The notes under the pieces are model-generated. The model saw only the letters and a list, made by a program, of their open reading frames with translations. It was not told the DNA's origin and did no database searches. A stretch of 64,000 bases of DNA from Tritrichomonas musculus. Taxonomy: Eukaryota > Parabasalia > Tritrichomonadida > Tritrichomonadidae. Numbering within the stretch: position 1 is the stretch's first letter; every line of letters begins with the position of its first letter. Made by a program: the position numbers and the translations under genes. The DNA lies in the NCBI GenBank assembly GCA_039105265.1, contig JAPFFF010000006.1:2108001-2172000 (forward strand), in the 5' to 3' direction. Of the stretch, positions 9,482-19,954 are shown piece by piece.

Positions 9482-11086
9482 TTAGGAATCAGTTTTCTTC
9501 TTCTTCTTTTGTTTTTGAGGCTGCTGTTGCTGCTGCTTGTTTGCTTGATTATCTAGAAATCTTCTTAAAGCATCATCCCAATTTTTTTTGTAAGCAATTT
9601 CTTCTTCAAAAGCATCTTTACGACTTTGAAGAAGCTTGCTCATTCTTTCTTTAATTTTATTTGTATTTGCAACAAGTTCATCTTGTCTCATGACTCTATA
9701 TTCGATGTTCTTTGAAACGGGACTATCAACATAAACCATTGATAAATCAGAACTTGTAAATTCGAGCGATTGTAGTTCGAGTTTAAGTTTATCATCAAAT
9801 TCAAGAAGGCCATAAGGAGCTATACCAAGTCCAGTTGGCACAGGTGCTGCTTTTGATGATACAATAATCTGAGTTGTATTAACGTTACTATTATTGTTGG
9901 AAGAGTTAATAGACGAATTTCCTTCATTATTATCATCACTATAGTTGTTTTCATCATCATCACTATTGATAAAATTATTATGTTCGTTACTGCTAAAAAG
10001 GTTGTTAATTAATTCTTGGCCTCTGTGTAAATCATAATTTCTGGCATTTAATGATTTATTATTAAATTTATTACTTGCATTAGAATTTAAGTTATAATTG
10101 TTTGATTCAGATTTCCCATGATCTTTATTATTTCCTTTATTGCTGTCGCTTCTCCTATTATCATTAGAGCCGTTCTTTTTGCTACTTTTATTATCGTTAT
10201 CATTATTATTACTAGAATTGGTTTCTTTTAAATATTGTTCAATATCGTTTGGTGTAATATTAACAAATGATGAGATAAGACGTGTGTGCATTTGAGCAAA
10301 AACTCCTTTTGGCCTTGCGTCTAGTGATGGAGGAGGAGGAAGGATCAGTCGAGCTTTATTTGGATCGTCAGCAAAGAGTTCTGTGTCTTGCGGAATTGTA
10401 ATAGAGTAGTGAGGTCCGAATGGATCTGTAAGTATTGTTGGCGGGTATTTAACAGGCTCTGATGGTGCGAGAATGCTAGAAAATTTTGATATATTCGGAA
10501 TTGATTTCATAAAAATATCGGTATTGTCCCAAATCAAATCTTGTTTATTCATTTTTTCTTGTTGTGACTCGGTTGCTTGTTCTGTCCGGCCAAGCGATTT
10601 GACTCGATCACTTGTATGGCGTCTTCTTGATTCTTTTCTTCTTTCTTCTTGTAATGTTGGTGTTTTTTCCCTGACTGGAGACATATTATCATCGAAAGTA
10701 TCTTCTGACTCGGAAGGATTCGTAGAAATGCGAAAATATCCAAGAGGTTGCTGAAGCTCTTCTTCGTGTAATTCTGATAAAAATTTCCCAAGTGATTTTT
10801 CTTGTATTTGCTGAATACTTTCATCAATTTTATCATAATAAACAGCAAGATTAATTAGATCAGAATGTAAACTAATAAGTTGAGAACGAGTCCACATGTG
10901 AATATTTGTATTCTTTGGAGGAGAGTCTGTAACTTTTTTTGGTATATCGGATATATTTCCTCCAACATAACCTAAATAATATATATTATTATTCTTTATC
11001 ATAGATGTTATAGAATCTTGTTCATTCAAACTTAAAGAACTATCTGCTCTTTGATGATGGTTTCCGCTTTGTGTTAAATTTTTCAT
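9482..11086 (-). CDS. Probable Ada3/NGG1-like SAGA histone acetyltransferase-module subunit
   Basis: A 534-residue protein. Residues 40-100 contain a helical stretch (LISLHSDLINLAVYYDKIDES). Residues 280-410 are a long Asn/Ser/Asp-rich low-complexity insert. Residues about 415-512 (PYGLLEFDDKLKLELQSL, then RQDELVANTNKIKERMSKLL, then KNWDDALRRFL) follow the order of the Ada3 C-terminal region: a short helix ending before an acidic linker, then RQxEL...N..K..LL...A...E, then a final helix with D.A.R+F. The tail is a Gln run followed by Lys-rich sequence. In other eukaryotes Ada3 holds Gcn5 and Ada2 in the SAGA HAT module in the nucleus. An initiator-like TCACTCTTA lies about 20 bases before the ATG. 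The assignment is from remembered motifs and is moderate; otherwise an unknown nuclear coiled-coil protein. Confidence 0.5.
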   Translation of the reverse strand: MKNLTQSGNHHQRADSSLSLNEQDSITSMIKNNNIYYLGYVGGNISDIPKKVTDSPPKNTNIHMWTRSQLISLHSDLINLAVYYDKIDESIQQIQEKSLGKFLSELHEEELQQPLGYFRISTNPSESEDTFDDNMSPVREKTPTLQEERRKESRRRHTSDRVKSLGRTEQATESQQEKMNKQDLIWDNTDIFMKSIPNISKFSSILAPSEPVKYPPTILTDPFGPHYSITIPQDTELFADDPNKARLILPPPPSLDARPKGVFAQMHTRLISSFVNITPNDIEQYLKETNSSNNNDNDNKSSKKNGSNDNRRSDSNKGNNKDHGKSESNNYNLNSNASNKFNNKSLNARNYDLHRGQELINNLFSSNEHNNFINSDDDENNYSDDNNEGNSSINSSNNNSNVNTTQIIVSSKAAPVPTGLGIAPYGLLEFDDKLKLELQSLEFTSSDLSMVYVDSPVSKNIEYRVMRQDELVANTNKIKERMSKLLQSRKDAFEEEIAYKKNWDDALRRFLDNQANKQQQQQPQKQKKKKKTDS

Positions 11087-11509
11087 ATAAAAGCAACTCT
11101 TAAGAGTGATAATGCTCTTATTTACTAAAACTTAACTCAATTGTTATCAATTTTTATTCAATTCTTAAAATAGCATTATATTGATAAATTACAAAAATAT
11201 TAAATTAATTATTTTGAATTTAATGTAAAATTACGATTTTAAAAATGGATATTTCTAATTGGGAAACAAAACAAAAAACAATTTTATTTCAAATTTCTTG
11301 GATAATCAATTTTCGTATCTTATTATGTTAAATATTACTTAATATAATTAAAAAACAATGTTATGATAATGATATGTTTTTTTTTAAGAATTTTATTATT
11401 CAAATTGCTTATATTTTGTTTTCATTTATATAGTTAAGAACATTGGGCTATAAAGTGTTAAGAATTGATATAGTAATAACGTTTAATAATGTCATAATTA
11501 TTTTTTATA
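11087..11509. promoter_or_regulatory. Divergent promoter region between Ada3-like gene and UFD1
   Basis: A 423-bp spacer between two genes transcribed away from each other. Initiator-like TCACTCTTA lies on the minus strand at 11109-11101, and TCATAATTATT on the plus strand from 11492, just before the ATG at 11510. No other gene seen. Confidence 0.45.
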
Positions 11510-12208
11510 ATGAGTAATCTTACTCCTTTAGGCTCATTTCAGTGTATTTGCAGTACCAATTTCAGAGACGTGAATGATGATTGCTCAGGAAAAGTTTTTA
11601 TACATGATAGTTTCGTAAGGAATATTTTTATTTCAAATCATGATATATCAGTTTTATTATGCCGGGTTCATAATAAACGTAATAATCTAGAAGCATATAC
11701 AGGAACTTTGGCTGGCGATTCAAGTCTTTTGGTTAAAAACGCATCTCTTCCAAATTGGTTGATGGAGTACTTAGAACTAGAAGAAGGAGATGAAGTTATA
11801 ATTGACTATTTGAAATCTCTTCCACCAAGATACAAGTGGTCTTTTGATCTCATGCCACTTGATCCTGAGTTTATAGATGAAATCACCACAAACTATGCTT
11901 TGGACAATTATATCAGATTTTACCCATTCTTAATGAATGATGTAACAATTGAATTGCCATCAGAGAAGCAGAAAGGCAAAAAGTTTAAAGTCAAGTTTGT
12001 GAATATGAAAGCTATGATTCAACCAGACACATATACTCATGTTGATATGGTTTATACATTAGATACATCATCAGTTATGAGTCGAATAATAACAAATATT
12101 CCATTAACTCATTGTTGGAAAGAGGAAGATGAAGATTTTACTACAGGAATGCCCAAATATTCTACTCTTGAAACTAGAAAAGAAGAACGCCAAAAAAAGA
12201 AAACTTAA
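11510..12208 (+). CDS. UFD1: Ubiquitin fusion degradation protein 1 (UFD1) homologue
   Basis: A 232-residue protein. The UFD1 signature LPNWLMEYLELEEGDEV (about 81-97) corresponds to LPHWMMQNLLLEEG in human UFD1. The following PLDPEFIDEITTNYALDNYIRFYPFL matches PQSPDFLDI...LENALRNFACL. This is the double-psi beta-barrel domain that binds ubiquitin and, with NPL4, acts as adaptor for the AAA ATPase p97/Cdc48 in ER-associated and general degradation. It is shorter than animal UFD1 (about 307): the C-terminal region is only about 35 residues and ends in a Lys/Arg-rich stretch, so p97 and NPL4 binding may be reduced or rewired. The gene shares a promoter region with the Ada3-like gene. Confidence 0.85.
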   Translation: MSNLTPLGSFQCICSTNFRDVNDDCSGKVFIHDSFVRNIFISNHDISVLLCRVHNKRNNLEAYTGTLAGDSSLLVKNASLPNWLMEYLELEEGDEVIIDYLKSLPPRYKWSFDLMPLDPEFIDEITTNYALDNYIRFYPFLMNDVTIELPSEKQKGKKFKVKFVNMKAMIQPDTYTHVDMVYTLDTSSVMSRIITNIPLTHCWKEEDEDFTTGMPKYSTLETRKEERQKKKT

Positions 12209-12573
12209 AAAGCAAGTCAATAATATTAAAATTAGCATTTTATAAGTGTTAATATTTATAAATACCTTTAATTTAATATTGATTATTCGATGTTTATGTA
12301 TTAATGATATATCTACAAGTTCTTCACCCGTTTACAAGTTTTTTCTCTACTATAATTTTTTTCTATTCTGTTGCTCTCAATTGGTGAAACTACATCTTCG
12401 AGACCAGTTTATAAGAACTAATGTATACAAATAAGATACTGTGTTAAAATGAAAGTTTGATTTTTTAATTATTAGCCATTTAAGATATTTTACAATTTAT
12501 AATTTTTATAATTGTCTAGTCCTATTTTATTTTAAATAAATTTATTAAAAACGAGGAAAAATAAAATATAAAA
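12209..12573. other. Convergent intergenic spacer
   Basis: 365 bp between the 3' ends of UFD1 and the CFAP45-like gene. A 62-codon open frame here is compositionally non-coding. TAAA follows the UFD1 stop. Nothing else seen. Confidence 0.45.
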
Positions 12574-13983
12574 TTATTTCACCACAAATTGCATATTTTG
12601 TAAATCAGCAAGATACTTCTCTGGAACACCTTCTTCTCTTAATTGATTCAATTTCATTTGCCTTATTCTTTCCAATCTATCTATGTAGTCTTGTTGCTGT
12701 TCTTGCATGTGCTTCTGTTCATCTAAATTAACAAGAGGAATCATCCTCTTCTCTTCTCTTTTGGCTTTCATTTCAGTTTCGAGATCAATTCGGTATTTCT
12801 CTTGAAGTCTTTGTTTTCTTTCTCTTTCTTGTCTATCCTTTTCCCTGGCTTGGCGTTGAGCTGCCATAATTCGATCAAATTCTGCACGTTCAATTTTTGC
12901 GATTTCGATCAATCTTTTCTGTTTAAGAGCAATGGCTTGCTCTCTATCTTTTTGCATCATTTCACGCTCTTCTTGTTTTTTCTTTAAATCGGCAAGTTCT
13001 TTTTCTCTGGCTTTTCTTTCTTTTTCTTCCATTATACGTCTTGCCCTTAATTCATCTTCTTCTGCTTGTGTATCGATCATTCTCTGTTGTTTCTTACGTA
13101 GTTCTGCTATTTCTAATTCTTTTTGTTGCTTAGCTTGTCTGACTGTTTCTTCATAAGCATCTTCTCGTGCGGCCTTTTCACGTTGATATTCTACAATTGC
13201 TTGTGCTTCTTCAATTTCACGTTCTTTTTCACGCTGTTTTCTGAGTAATGAAATTTTGTTAGCTGCCATACATTCGCTTAAAAATTCAGATGATCGCTTC
13301 TTTCTTTCTTCTTGTAAGCGTAAATCTTCCTCTTTCGCAATCTCGTTCGCTTTAATCATTTCTTCCTTTTCCCTTTCACGGCGTTTCTTTTCAAGGAGAT
13401 CATTTTGGCGCTTTTCCTCTATCTGAGCAAGTAAAACTGCTCCACCTTGTCTTCTTTGTTCATCAAGCATTCTTTGTCTTTCGGCATATATTCCAAGTGC
13501 TCTTTGTCTTTCATTTTCCATCATTTGTGCCATTCGAGCTTCTTCTTCTTTTTCTCTTTGCTTTTTTTGCTGGTTAAACATTAACTGGTGATCACGAATA
13601 GTTCGAACTCGAGCTGCTATCATTTCAGCGTTCATAGCTTTAACTTCATCAAGTTCTTCATTTCCTTTTGCTTCGGCAACTTTTAATGTATAGTCACGTT
13701 CCTCCATTTCGCTTTCTTTTTCTAACTCTTGTTGGCGAAGTTGTTTTATCCTTTCAGCTTCGAGAAGATTAGTTCGGCGGTCTTTGATAGTTTTAAGTGC
13801 TGATCGTTTCTTTTGATCAAGTTCTTGTGACATTGTAATCTGTTGTCCTGCAGTTATATGGATAGACTCGTTGCGCACTCTTTTAAAAGTTCCTTTTGGA
13901 ATAATAACAGCATCCGTGGTAACATTGGAGATGCGAGTATTATATTTCGGATTATGCGATGCAGTAACTTTTCTGCTATTCAT
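12574..13983 (-). CDS. CFAP45: CFAP45-like cilia and flagella associated protein
   Basis: A 469-residue, almost wholly helical, Glu/Arg/Lys-rich protein. IIPKGTFKRVRNESIHIT (from residue 27) matches the CFAP45 entry motif (IISPEEFERIKWASHVLT in human). QAEEDELRARRIMEE matches QAEQDALRAKRNQEV, RAEFDRIMAAQRQARE matches RDEFERILRAQREQIE, and the C-terminal REEGVPEKYLADLQ (from about 449) matches RATGLPEKYCIEAER. CFAP45 is a filamentous protein inside the lumen of ciliary doublet microtubules. Its presence agrees with a flagellated organism. Human CFAP45 is about 550 residues, so this copy is slightly shorter, mainly at the N terminus. Translation of coiled coils can mislead, but the order of four separate motifs makes the call firm. 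Confidence 0.9.
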   Translation of the reverse strand: MNSRKVTASHNPKYNTRISNVTTDAVIIPKGTFKRVRNESIHITAGQQITMSQELDQKKRSALKTIKDRRTNLLEAERIKQLRQQELEKESEMEERDYTLKVAEAKGNEELDEVKAMNAEMIAARVRTIRDHQLMFNQQKKQREKEEEARMAQMMENERQRALGIYAERQRMLDEQRRQGGAVLLAQIEEKRQNDLLEKKRREREKEEMIKANEIAKEEDLRLQEERKKRSSEFLSECMAANKISLLRKQREKEREIEEAQAIVEYQREKAAREDAYEETVRQAKQQKELEIAELRKKQQRMIDTQAEEDELRARRIMEEKERKAREKELADLKKKQEEREMMQKDREQAIALKQKRLIEIAKIERAEFDRIMAAQRQAREKDRQERERKQRLQEKYRIDLETEMKAKREEKRMIPLVNLDEQKHMQEQQQDYIDRLERIRQMKLNQLREEGVPEKYLADLQNMQFVVK

Positions 13984-14570
13984 CTATTAAATTTAAAAAA
14001 AAGATTTTGAAGAAAAAAACGTTTTTTTTCTTTTCCAAATAGTCCGTTAATTAGATATTTGACCTTTAATGGTGTAATTTGTATTATTTTCAGAAATTAG
14101 GAAGAAGGAGTAATTGTTCAATTACGGAAGAAAATATGATTGATTTTTTTATCCTAAAAAAATAAAATAAAAAAGTTAGAATATCAGAATTATTGAATTC
14201 TATAATTTATTCCAAAAAAAAATAGCCATTTTGAATTTGATTGTATCTTGAAAATAATATAAATATAATTTTGCATATAGTATCATTGGTTATACGAAAA
14301 AAACATTGTATTCTCATAATATCATTTATACAATTCAAGATGATATTGCATATTTAAATATTATATAACTTTTGTTTTGTAATTAGGAATATGATTTTTC
14401 ATATAAAAACATAATAATGATAAGATATTTCTATTTATTCACTTAATATTTTTGTAATAAATTTCAGAGATATTTTAATAAATTTCATATTTCTTTCAAT
14501 TAAGCAAAAAAAATGTCAATAACTTTTTATGAGAAAAAAGTTATTCAAAAAGTGTTAATTGAAAGGAATT
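13984..14570. other. Spacer between CFAP45-like gene and the transposon island
   Basis: AT-rich promoter region of the CFAP45-like gene, with no recognised element. Near 14516-14545 there is a short stem (ATAACTTTTT / AAAAAAGTTAT). No gene seen. Confidence 0.4.
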
Positions 14571-14628
14571 CGAGTTTATTCGGACCTACTTTTTGAGCTT
14601 CGCTCAAAAAGTAGGTCGTATAAACTCG
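14571..14628. repeat. Near-perfect hairpin, 28-bp arms
   Basis: Left arm 14571-14598, loop TTC, right arm 14602-14628. The core ACCTACTTTTTGAGC pairs with GCTCAAAAAGTAGGT, and the outer parts CGAGTTTAT and ATAAACTCG also pair. One arm, 30 bases with a single difference, recurs at 31254-31290, so this is a dispersed repeat and not only a local fold. Confidence 0.8.
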
Positions 14629-14760
14629 TAAGTTATTTTAATAAACTTACATATCTTATAAAAGAAATAATATATTTTTATTATATAATAATTTAATATA
14701 TAAGTATTTATATTAAAATTAATGAAATAAAATAAAAAATATAAGTTATTCCCTGGGATA

Positions 14761-16124
14761 AACTGGAAACATTAAGTTGGTACCACGATAGCTATGAAAA
14801 ATTCTTAAATTCAAAGCAAAAAAAAAAAAAAATTCAATAATTAAAAAATAAAAATATCTCAAAAAGTGAAAAATAATTGGTACCAACTTTATAGTCGCCT
14901 CAAAAAGTTATTAAATAATATTTTTTATTCAATTTTCTTTTTCAAAATTTCCATTTCATGTAATTGAATTCCATCGTTTTGTAATTTGTTGAATAACTCT
15001 TCTATTTCTTCATCAGTTACATTAGGATCTAAATTTTTTTGAAGTAATTGATTAATGCAGCCACCACGATTTTTTAAGCAGAGAAAACAACGGCGCAGAA
15101 AAGAACCGCATAATTTATTTACTGTTTCCATCTTAATATTATTCCAGGCCAAATTAACTGCTTCAATCAGTTCTTCTCTATTAGTTGGATGGTAAAAATA
15201 AATTTGGTCATCCATTAAAGACCACATCATTTCGATGCAATTCAAATCAGGCGAATTAGGTGACCAATTAATTATAATGTCACATATTTTTGACAATGTA
15301 TCCATCGTGTGATGAGATGTATGTGACAGCGCCCCGTCCTGTTGAAATGCGAAATCGTTTTCATAAAAAGTTAATGCATCTAATAAAAATTTTTTTTCAT
15401 CTAACATTTCAGTATAATTTTGATCATTTTCTGTTTCATCAAAAATAAAAAGTGATGATTTGTAATTAATGCCAATCATTCCCCAAATCATAATTGTCGT
15501 AGGAAATTTAACTTTATGAACAACAGTTTTTGGATTGTATTTTCCTCTCATTCTCCATAAATATCTTTTATCGCTTCCCAACGAAAAACGAGATTCGTCT
15601 GAAAAGCATATGAATGGAAGTTCTTTGCGATGAAGTAAAATTGAATAACAAAAGCTAATTCTTTTTTGAACTTGGATATCTGTTAATAATGGTTCGTGCA
15701 AAGGTGGTAAATATTTGAATCCAATTTCTCTTCTAAATTCATCGATAGTCGTAGGACAAATTGATGCATGCATTGTTTGATCAATTTGCGAATGAAGATC
15801 AGATCCACTAATATATGGATCATTAAAAGTTGCTTGATTTATAAAAGCTGCCACATCGTTTGTTATCTTTGTTGGTCTTCCCATTTTGGCTTCTGGTGGA
15901 GGTGACTCACTAACATTCATGGAAGCTCGAACTTTCGTTATTCGATTTGGACTACAAGAAACCATCGTCATAATATCTCTTCTTGAAAAATCCAATTCAA
16001 GTAATTAGGTGAATTGGATTTGTTGAGGACTTAATGAATCCATATGTAAAATGAAAAATTTTAAATTGGCGGATAACTTTTTTTTGAATGGTTATTTGGT
16101 TGTACTGACTTTTTGGTTCCAGTT
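14761..16124 (-). mobile_element. Tc1-type DNA transposon (1364 bp, TA target)
   Basis: Bounded by TA at 14759-14760 and 16125-16126. Terminal inverted repeats begin AACTGGAA and remain recognisable, with substitutions, for about 34 bases (left AACTGGAAACATTAAGTTGG, right complement AACTGGAACCAAAAAGTCAG). Size and TA target fit Tc1/mariner. The left end also contains TGGTACCAACTT as an inverted pair near 14774-14785 and 14878-14890. It carries one transposase frame on the minus strand. Confidence 0.88.
14925..15971 (-). CDS. Tc1-like transposase, DD34E, with an in-frame stop near its natural start
   Basis: From the first in-frame ATG (15971) the frame codes 348 residues. The DDE catalytic triad is visible: D125 in SDESRF, D212 in FQQDGALSHTS and E247 in SPDLNCIEMMW, with exactly 34 residues between the last two, the Tc1 spacing. 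RRDIMTMVSCSPNRITKV is the helix-turn-helix DNA-binding part and MGRPTK an AT-hook-like linker. The same frame continues upstream to an ATG at 16043 (MDSLSPQQIQFT) but is cut by a TAA at 16005-16007, so the copy probably lost its natural start region or now uses 15971. Coding is otherwise uninterrupted, suggesting recent activity. It catalyses cut-and-paste transposition into TA sites. Confidence 0.88.
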   Translation of the reverse strand: MTMVSCSPNRITKVRASMNVSESPPPEAKMGRPTKITNDVAAFINQATFNDPYISGSDLHSQIDQTMHASICPTTIDEFRREIGFKYLPPLHEPLLTDIQVQKRISFCYSILLHRKELPFICFSDESRFSLGSDKRYLWRMRGKYNPKTVVHKVKFPTTIMIWGMIGINYKSSLFIFDETENDQNYTEMLDEKKFLLDALTFYENDFAFQQDGALSHTSHHTMDTLSKICDIIINWSPNSPDLNCIEMMWSLMDDQIYFYHPTNREELIEAVNLAWNNIKMETVNKLCGSFLRRCFLCLKNRGGCINQLLQKNLDPNVTDEEIEELFNKLQNDGIQLHEMEILKKKIE

Positions 16125-16973
16125 TATTTCATATTAAAAGAAGACACTAGATAAGAATATCTTTTTTTGAAGTAACAATAAAGTATTACAGCTGCATAAA
16201 TGCTGATACTAAATACAAATGCAAAAAATTTTTGGGTGGTCAGATCGGCCCAAAATAATATTTTTTAAAATCATGGGCCAAAATGTGGGCCAAAGTAGGT
16301 TAATGTCAGGGATGGGATTCGGGAGAGGTGCGGACACCTACTTTACATTTTTAACGTTTATAAAAATATGTATATCTTTTTATGTATTAATAATTACTAA
16401 ATAATATTTTGATATTATATTATAGTGCACTTATTTTATATATTTATTATTTAAATGTTTTAAAATATCAATTATATAAGTTATAATAACACAAACAAGT
16501 ATCCTATGAAAATAACCCAATCCAGCCACCTGATGGATGGATTGAAATTATAATGATTAATTATTATATATATTGGAAATTAATGATTAATTATGCATTT
16601 TGTTATTTTATAAATATTTCATATTTTGTTAAAAAGTTCATTTTAATCAATTTTTACATATTTTTTTGAAATATCTAAATAAATAAAGAATTTATTTAGA
16701 TTATAATTAGATTTAGATATATTACATTTAATTTAATAAAGATATGCTAAATTTAGTTTAATTTGATTGAGGGGGCTGAGCTGCAAAAATCAATATTTAT
16801 GATTTTAAAATAATATGTAATTTATTATTTTATTATATTATAACAATTATATGATATATATAAAATATATAACAATTATATATTAATAAAATCATTTTAA
16901 AATACTTTTTTTTATTAAATATGGTTCATTTTAAAGGTATGGAAACTCTTTTTCAATTCAATTTTATTTTATG

Positions 16974-17488
16974 GGCTGAATGTAGAAGTATTGAATTTTC
17001 GTGCCTGCTTTTTGAAAGGGGTGTGCAAATATCATCAGAAAAAAATTGAATAAGGACGATCAAAATCGACCAAATAAATACACAAAAACAAAATTGAAGT
17101 AAAAACGATACAATGATTCAAAAAGTAGAAACGATAAGCATTTTTATTATTGTGGCGCCTTTTTTAACAAGAACTCTGGGACTTAGATTTTGAACTTCTT
17201 CTGCAGGGATGTTCTCAGTCTATATCTTGGAGGTTTAGCTTGTGAATTCCTACTGCAGGGGGATTCACCAGCTAAATTTCTGAGATTTAGAAATGTTGAA
17301 CATTTTTTTGCGAGGAAGCTCATGTTTTAAGCTTCTGGAACGTGAATTGTGAGATCTTCTGCAGAGATTTCACCATTTAAGCTTCAGATTGACAATTTCA
17401 ATTTCATCATCGGGATTAAAGTTTTACGGAATACAGCTTAGAGATGGAAAATAATAGCTGCTATAATCTATAACCATTATTTGCTGTG
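16974..17488 (+). repeat. Left arm of long terminal inverted repeat, with CTGCAG sub-repeats
   Basis: Inside the arm, a degenerate unit with a CTGCAG core recurs three times (near 17200, 17260 and 17360): CTTCTGCAGGGATGTTCTCA, CCTACTGCAGGGGGATTCAC, CTTCTGCAGAGATTTCACCA. Each is followed by a Gly/Thr-rich-looking GGTTTAGC or TTTAAGC tail. They could be binding sites for the transposase. Confidence 0.7.
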
Positions 17489-17917
17489 TATTTATTTATT
17501 TTCTTGATTTTGCTTATAAATGTTTTTTATCATTTTTAATTTTTGTGTAATTCATCTTAGTTCTTTTTATTCATTGCTTATGCGACTATAAAAATCAAGT
17601 TAATAACATTCTTTAAGTTAACTTTTAATGATTAAATATTGAGAATTCTCTTCTACTTAATAATGATTTCATATAATATTAATAAGCATTATTATTTCGA
17701 TTATTTTTTCATAAAAATTTCTTAATGGTTAAAGAATAAAATACTTTGGTTCGATTGACTTCATGACGCTTTTTTTTTTTTGCCAATATTTATTTTAAAA
17801 ATATGGATAATGGCTTAAAAGTTCTATAAATCAAATACAACAAATGCTCAAAAAGATTTAATAATGAAGAATTAAACAAATAATAAAATGCAATTTTTAT
17901 TTATGTATCATCATTTA

Positions 17918-19281
17918 CCCAGGTTAACCTTAGAATTGATATTTTGTAAAATATTCAAAATATTTTTAGATTTTTTAGTTAACATTTTTTTCTTTTATTT
18001 TATAAAGAAAGATTTTTGTAAAAACTTGGTTAACATTTAATTTGTTAACCTTTTTGAAAAAGTTTGGAATACTAGAATACTTCAATTGATCATATCACCA
18101 CTTTAACGGCACATTTTTCATTATTTAAAAGGAAAAAAGCAACTTCTCGTAATTTATGATGATGGAGCAATTAAAACAACGATTTTAATCAATCAAACTA
18201 TATATTTGACATGCGCTCTTGACAATTCAACTCCAAATTCAACTCATTTATGTTCAAATTTTTTTTTCAACAAAACCCAAAATTAAACTCTTTATACAAA
18301 ATTATGCTATAATAATTGGTATATCTATTGATGTGTATTCGATAAAAGCTCAAACTCTCAAACGTTTTAATTTTTTGGAATAACTTGACTTTTTTTACTT
18401 AATACAAGCTCTTTAATTTATTTATTTTTACATAAAAATTAATTTTGAGCCCGATAGTGCTTTTTTAAAACCTATTTTTGCTACATTACAGAAATTTTAA
18501 TATGAATATTCTAAATACTTATTTTCGCTTTTTGTTTAGGTTAAAAACGATTTCATTTTACAAGTAAATTTTTATTGGATGAATAAAAAATGTTTTTATG
18601 ATGGTCTTTATGAATTCTCACTTCAATTTTTCATTACACAAATTGCGCCAAAATTCCAAAATCTAATTATTGCCTTAATGAAAAGTACATTCAATAGTGA
18701 CTAACTTGTGCCGTGAAAAAATCTTCAATAGCTTTCAAATTTCCCTAAAAATTAAGATTATTATTACTACATTTTAAATTTAGTTCAATATTGTAAGATT
18801 TAACATTAATTATTTAATTGAGGATCAATAACCTTTGCTTATTATGCTGAATTTAACTCGAAAATTTCAATGTATCTCTAAATATTTCTTATTATTATAT
18901 GATGAAGAAGCATCCAAAAATTAATTTCAGATATTTTAAAGTACTCGTTACCGACATAAATTTGGGCTAGGTTAGAAAACTCAAATACTTTTACAATAGT
19001 ATAATATTAAAAATATTGCAGTTTTTCACTATTTATTTTTACACCATTTTTATATATTATTATCTTTATTAAATACTTATTTAATTAAAATAATAAAAAT
19101 CATATCTTACTATTTTTTATTTGAAGAAAAATGCAAAAATAATTTTTATACGTTTTTCCCATTCAAATTTTCTCGTTAATTTCATTGAAAAAATTATCTA
19201 AAATCGTTATATTTTTAATTTATTCGTTATTTCCAAAAAATTCAATATTTTACAAAATATCAATTCTAAGGTTAACCTGGG
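17918..19281. mobile_element. Tc1/mariner-like non-autonomous element nested in the long-TIR element
   Basis: Bounded by TA at 17916-17917 and 19282-19283, with perfect 38-bp inverted repeats starting CCCAGGTTAACCTTAG (17918-17955 and 19244-19281). No open frame of note inside its 1364 bp. It sits wholly between the arms of the long-TIR element, so it was inserted later, or was captured. Confidence 0.83.
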
Positions 19282-19433
19282 TAAAAAATTATTGTATAAA
19301 TGAATGAGCTAGTGAAAGGAATAAGCATTTTTAGAACTTATCGAGAGCAAAATAGTCAATTTAGTTATTTATTTGGAGGATTATTTAAAAAAGATATTAA
19401 ATAATTATTAAATATAAATAAGCATCTCATGAT

Positions 19434-19954
19434 AAAAACAGCAAATTATAGTTCATGGACTAAAGCAGCTATTATTTTCCATCTCTAAGCTGTATTCCGT
19501 AAAACTTTAATCCCGATGATGAAATTGAAATTGTCAATCTGAAGCTTAAATGGTGAAATCTCTGCAGAAGATCTCACAATTCACGTTCCAGAAGCTTAAA
19601 ACATGAGCTTCCTCGCAAAAAAATGTTCAACATTTCTAAATCTCAGAAATTTAGCTGGTGAATCCCCCTGCAGTAGGAATTCACAAGCTAAACCTCCAAG
19701 ATATAGACTGAGAACATCCCTGCAGAAGAAGTTCAAAATCTAAGTCCCAGAGTTCTTGTTAAAAAAGGCGCCACAATAATAAAAATGCTTATCGTTTCTA
19801 CTTTTTGAATCATTGTATCGTTTTTACTTCAATTTTGTTTTTGTGTATTTATTTGGTCGATTTTGATCGTCCTTATTCAATTTTTTTTCTGATGATATTT
19901 GCACACCCCCTTTCAAAAAGCAGGCACGAAAATTCAATACTTCTACATAGAGCC
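19434..19954 (-). repeat. Right arm of long terminal inverted repeat
   Basis: Reverse complement of the left arm, including the three CTGCAG sub-repeats and the outer AAGTATTGAATTTTCG end. Similarity fades inward at about 19434-19450. Confidence 0.75.

Larger units (their letters stand above)
16974..19954. mobile_element. Long-TIR non-autonomous DNA element (MULE-like or hAT-like)
   Basis: Flanked by ATTTTATG at 16966-16973 and 19955-19962. The ends begin GGCTGAATGTAGAAG and, on the complement, GGCTCTATGTAGAAG, opening inverted repeats of about 515 bp (16974-17488 and about 19434-19954) that look nearly identical where I compared them. There is no coding frame between the arms. Long TIRs with an 8-bp duplication suggest a Mutator-like (MULE) element; hAT is the alternative. 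High arm similarity implies a fairly young insertion. Confidence 0.85.
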
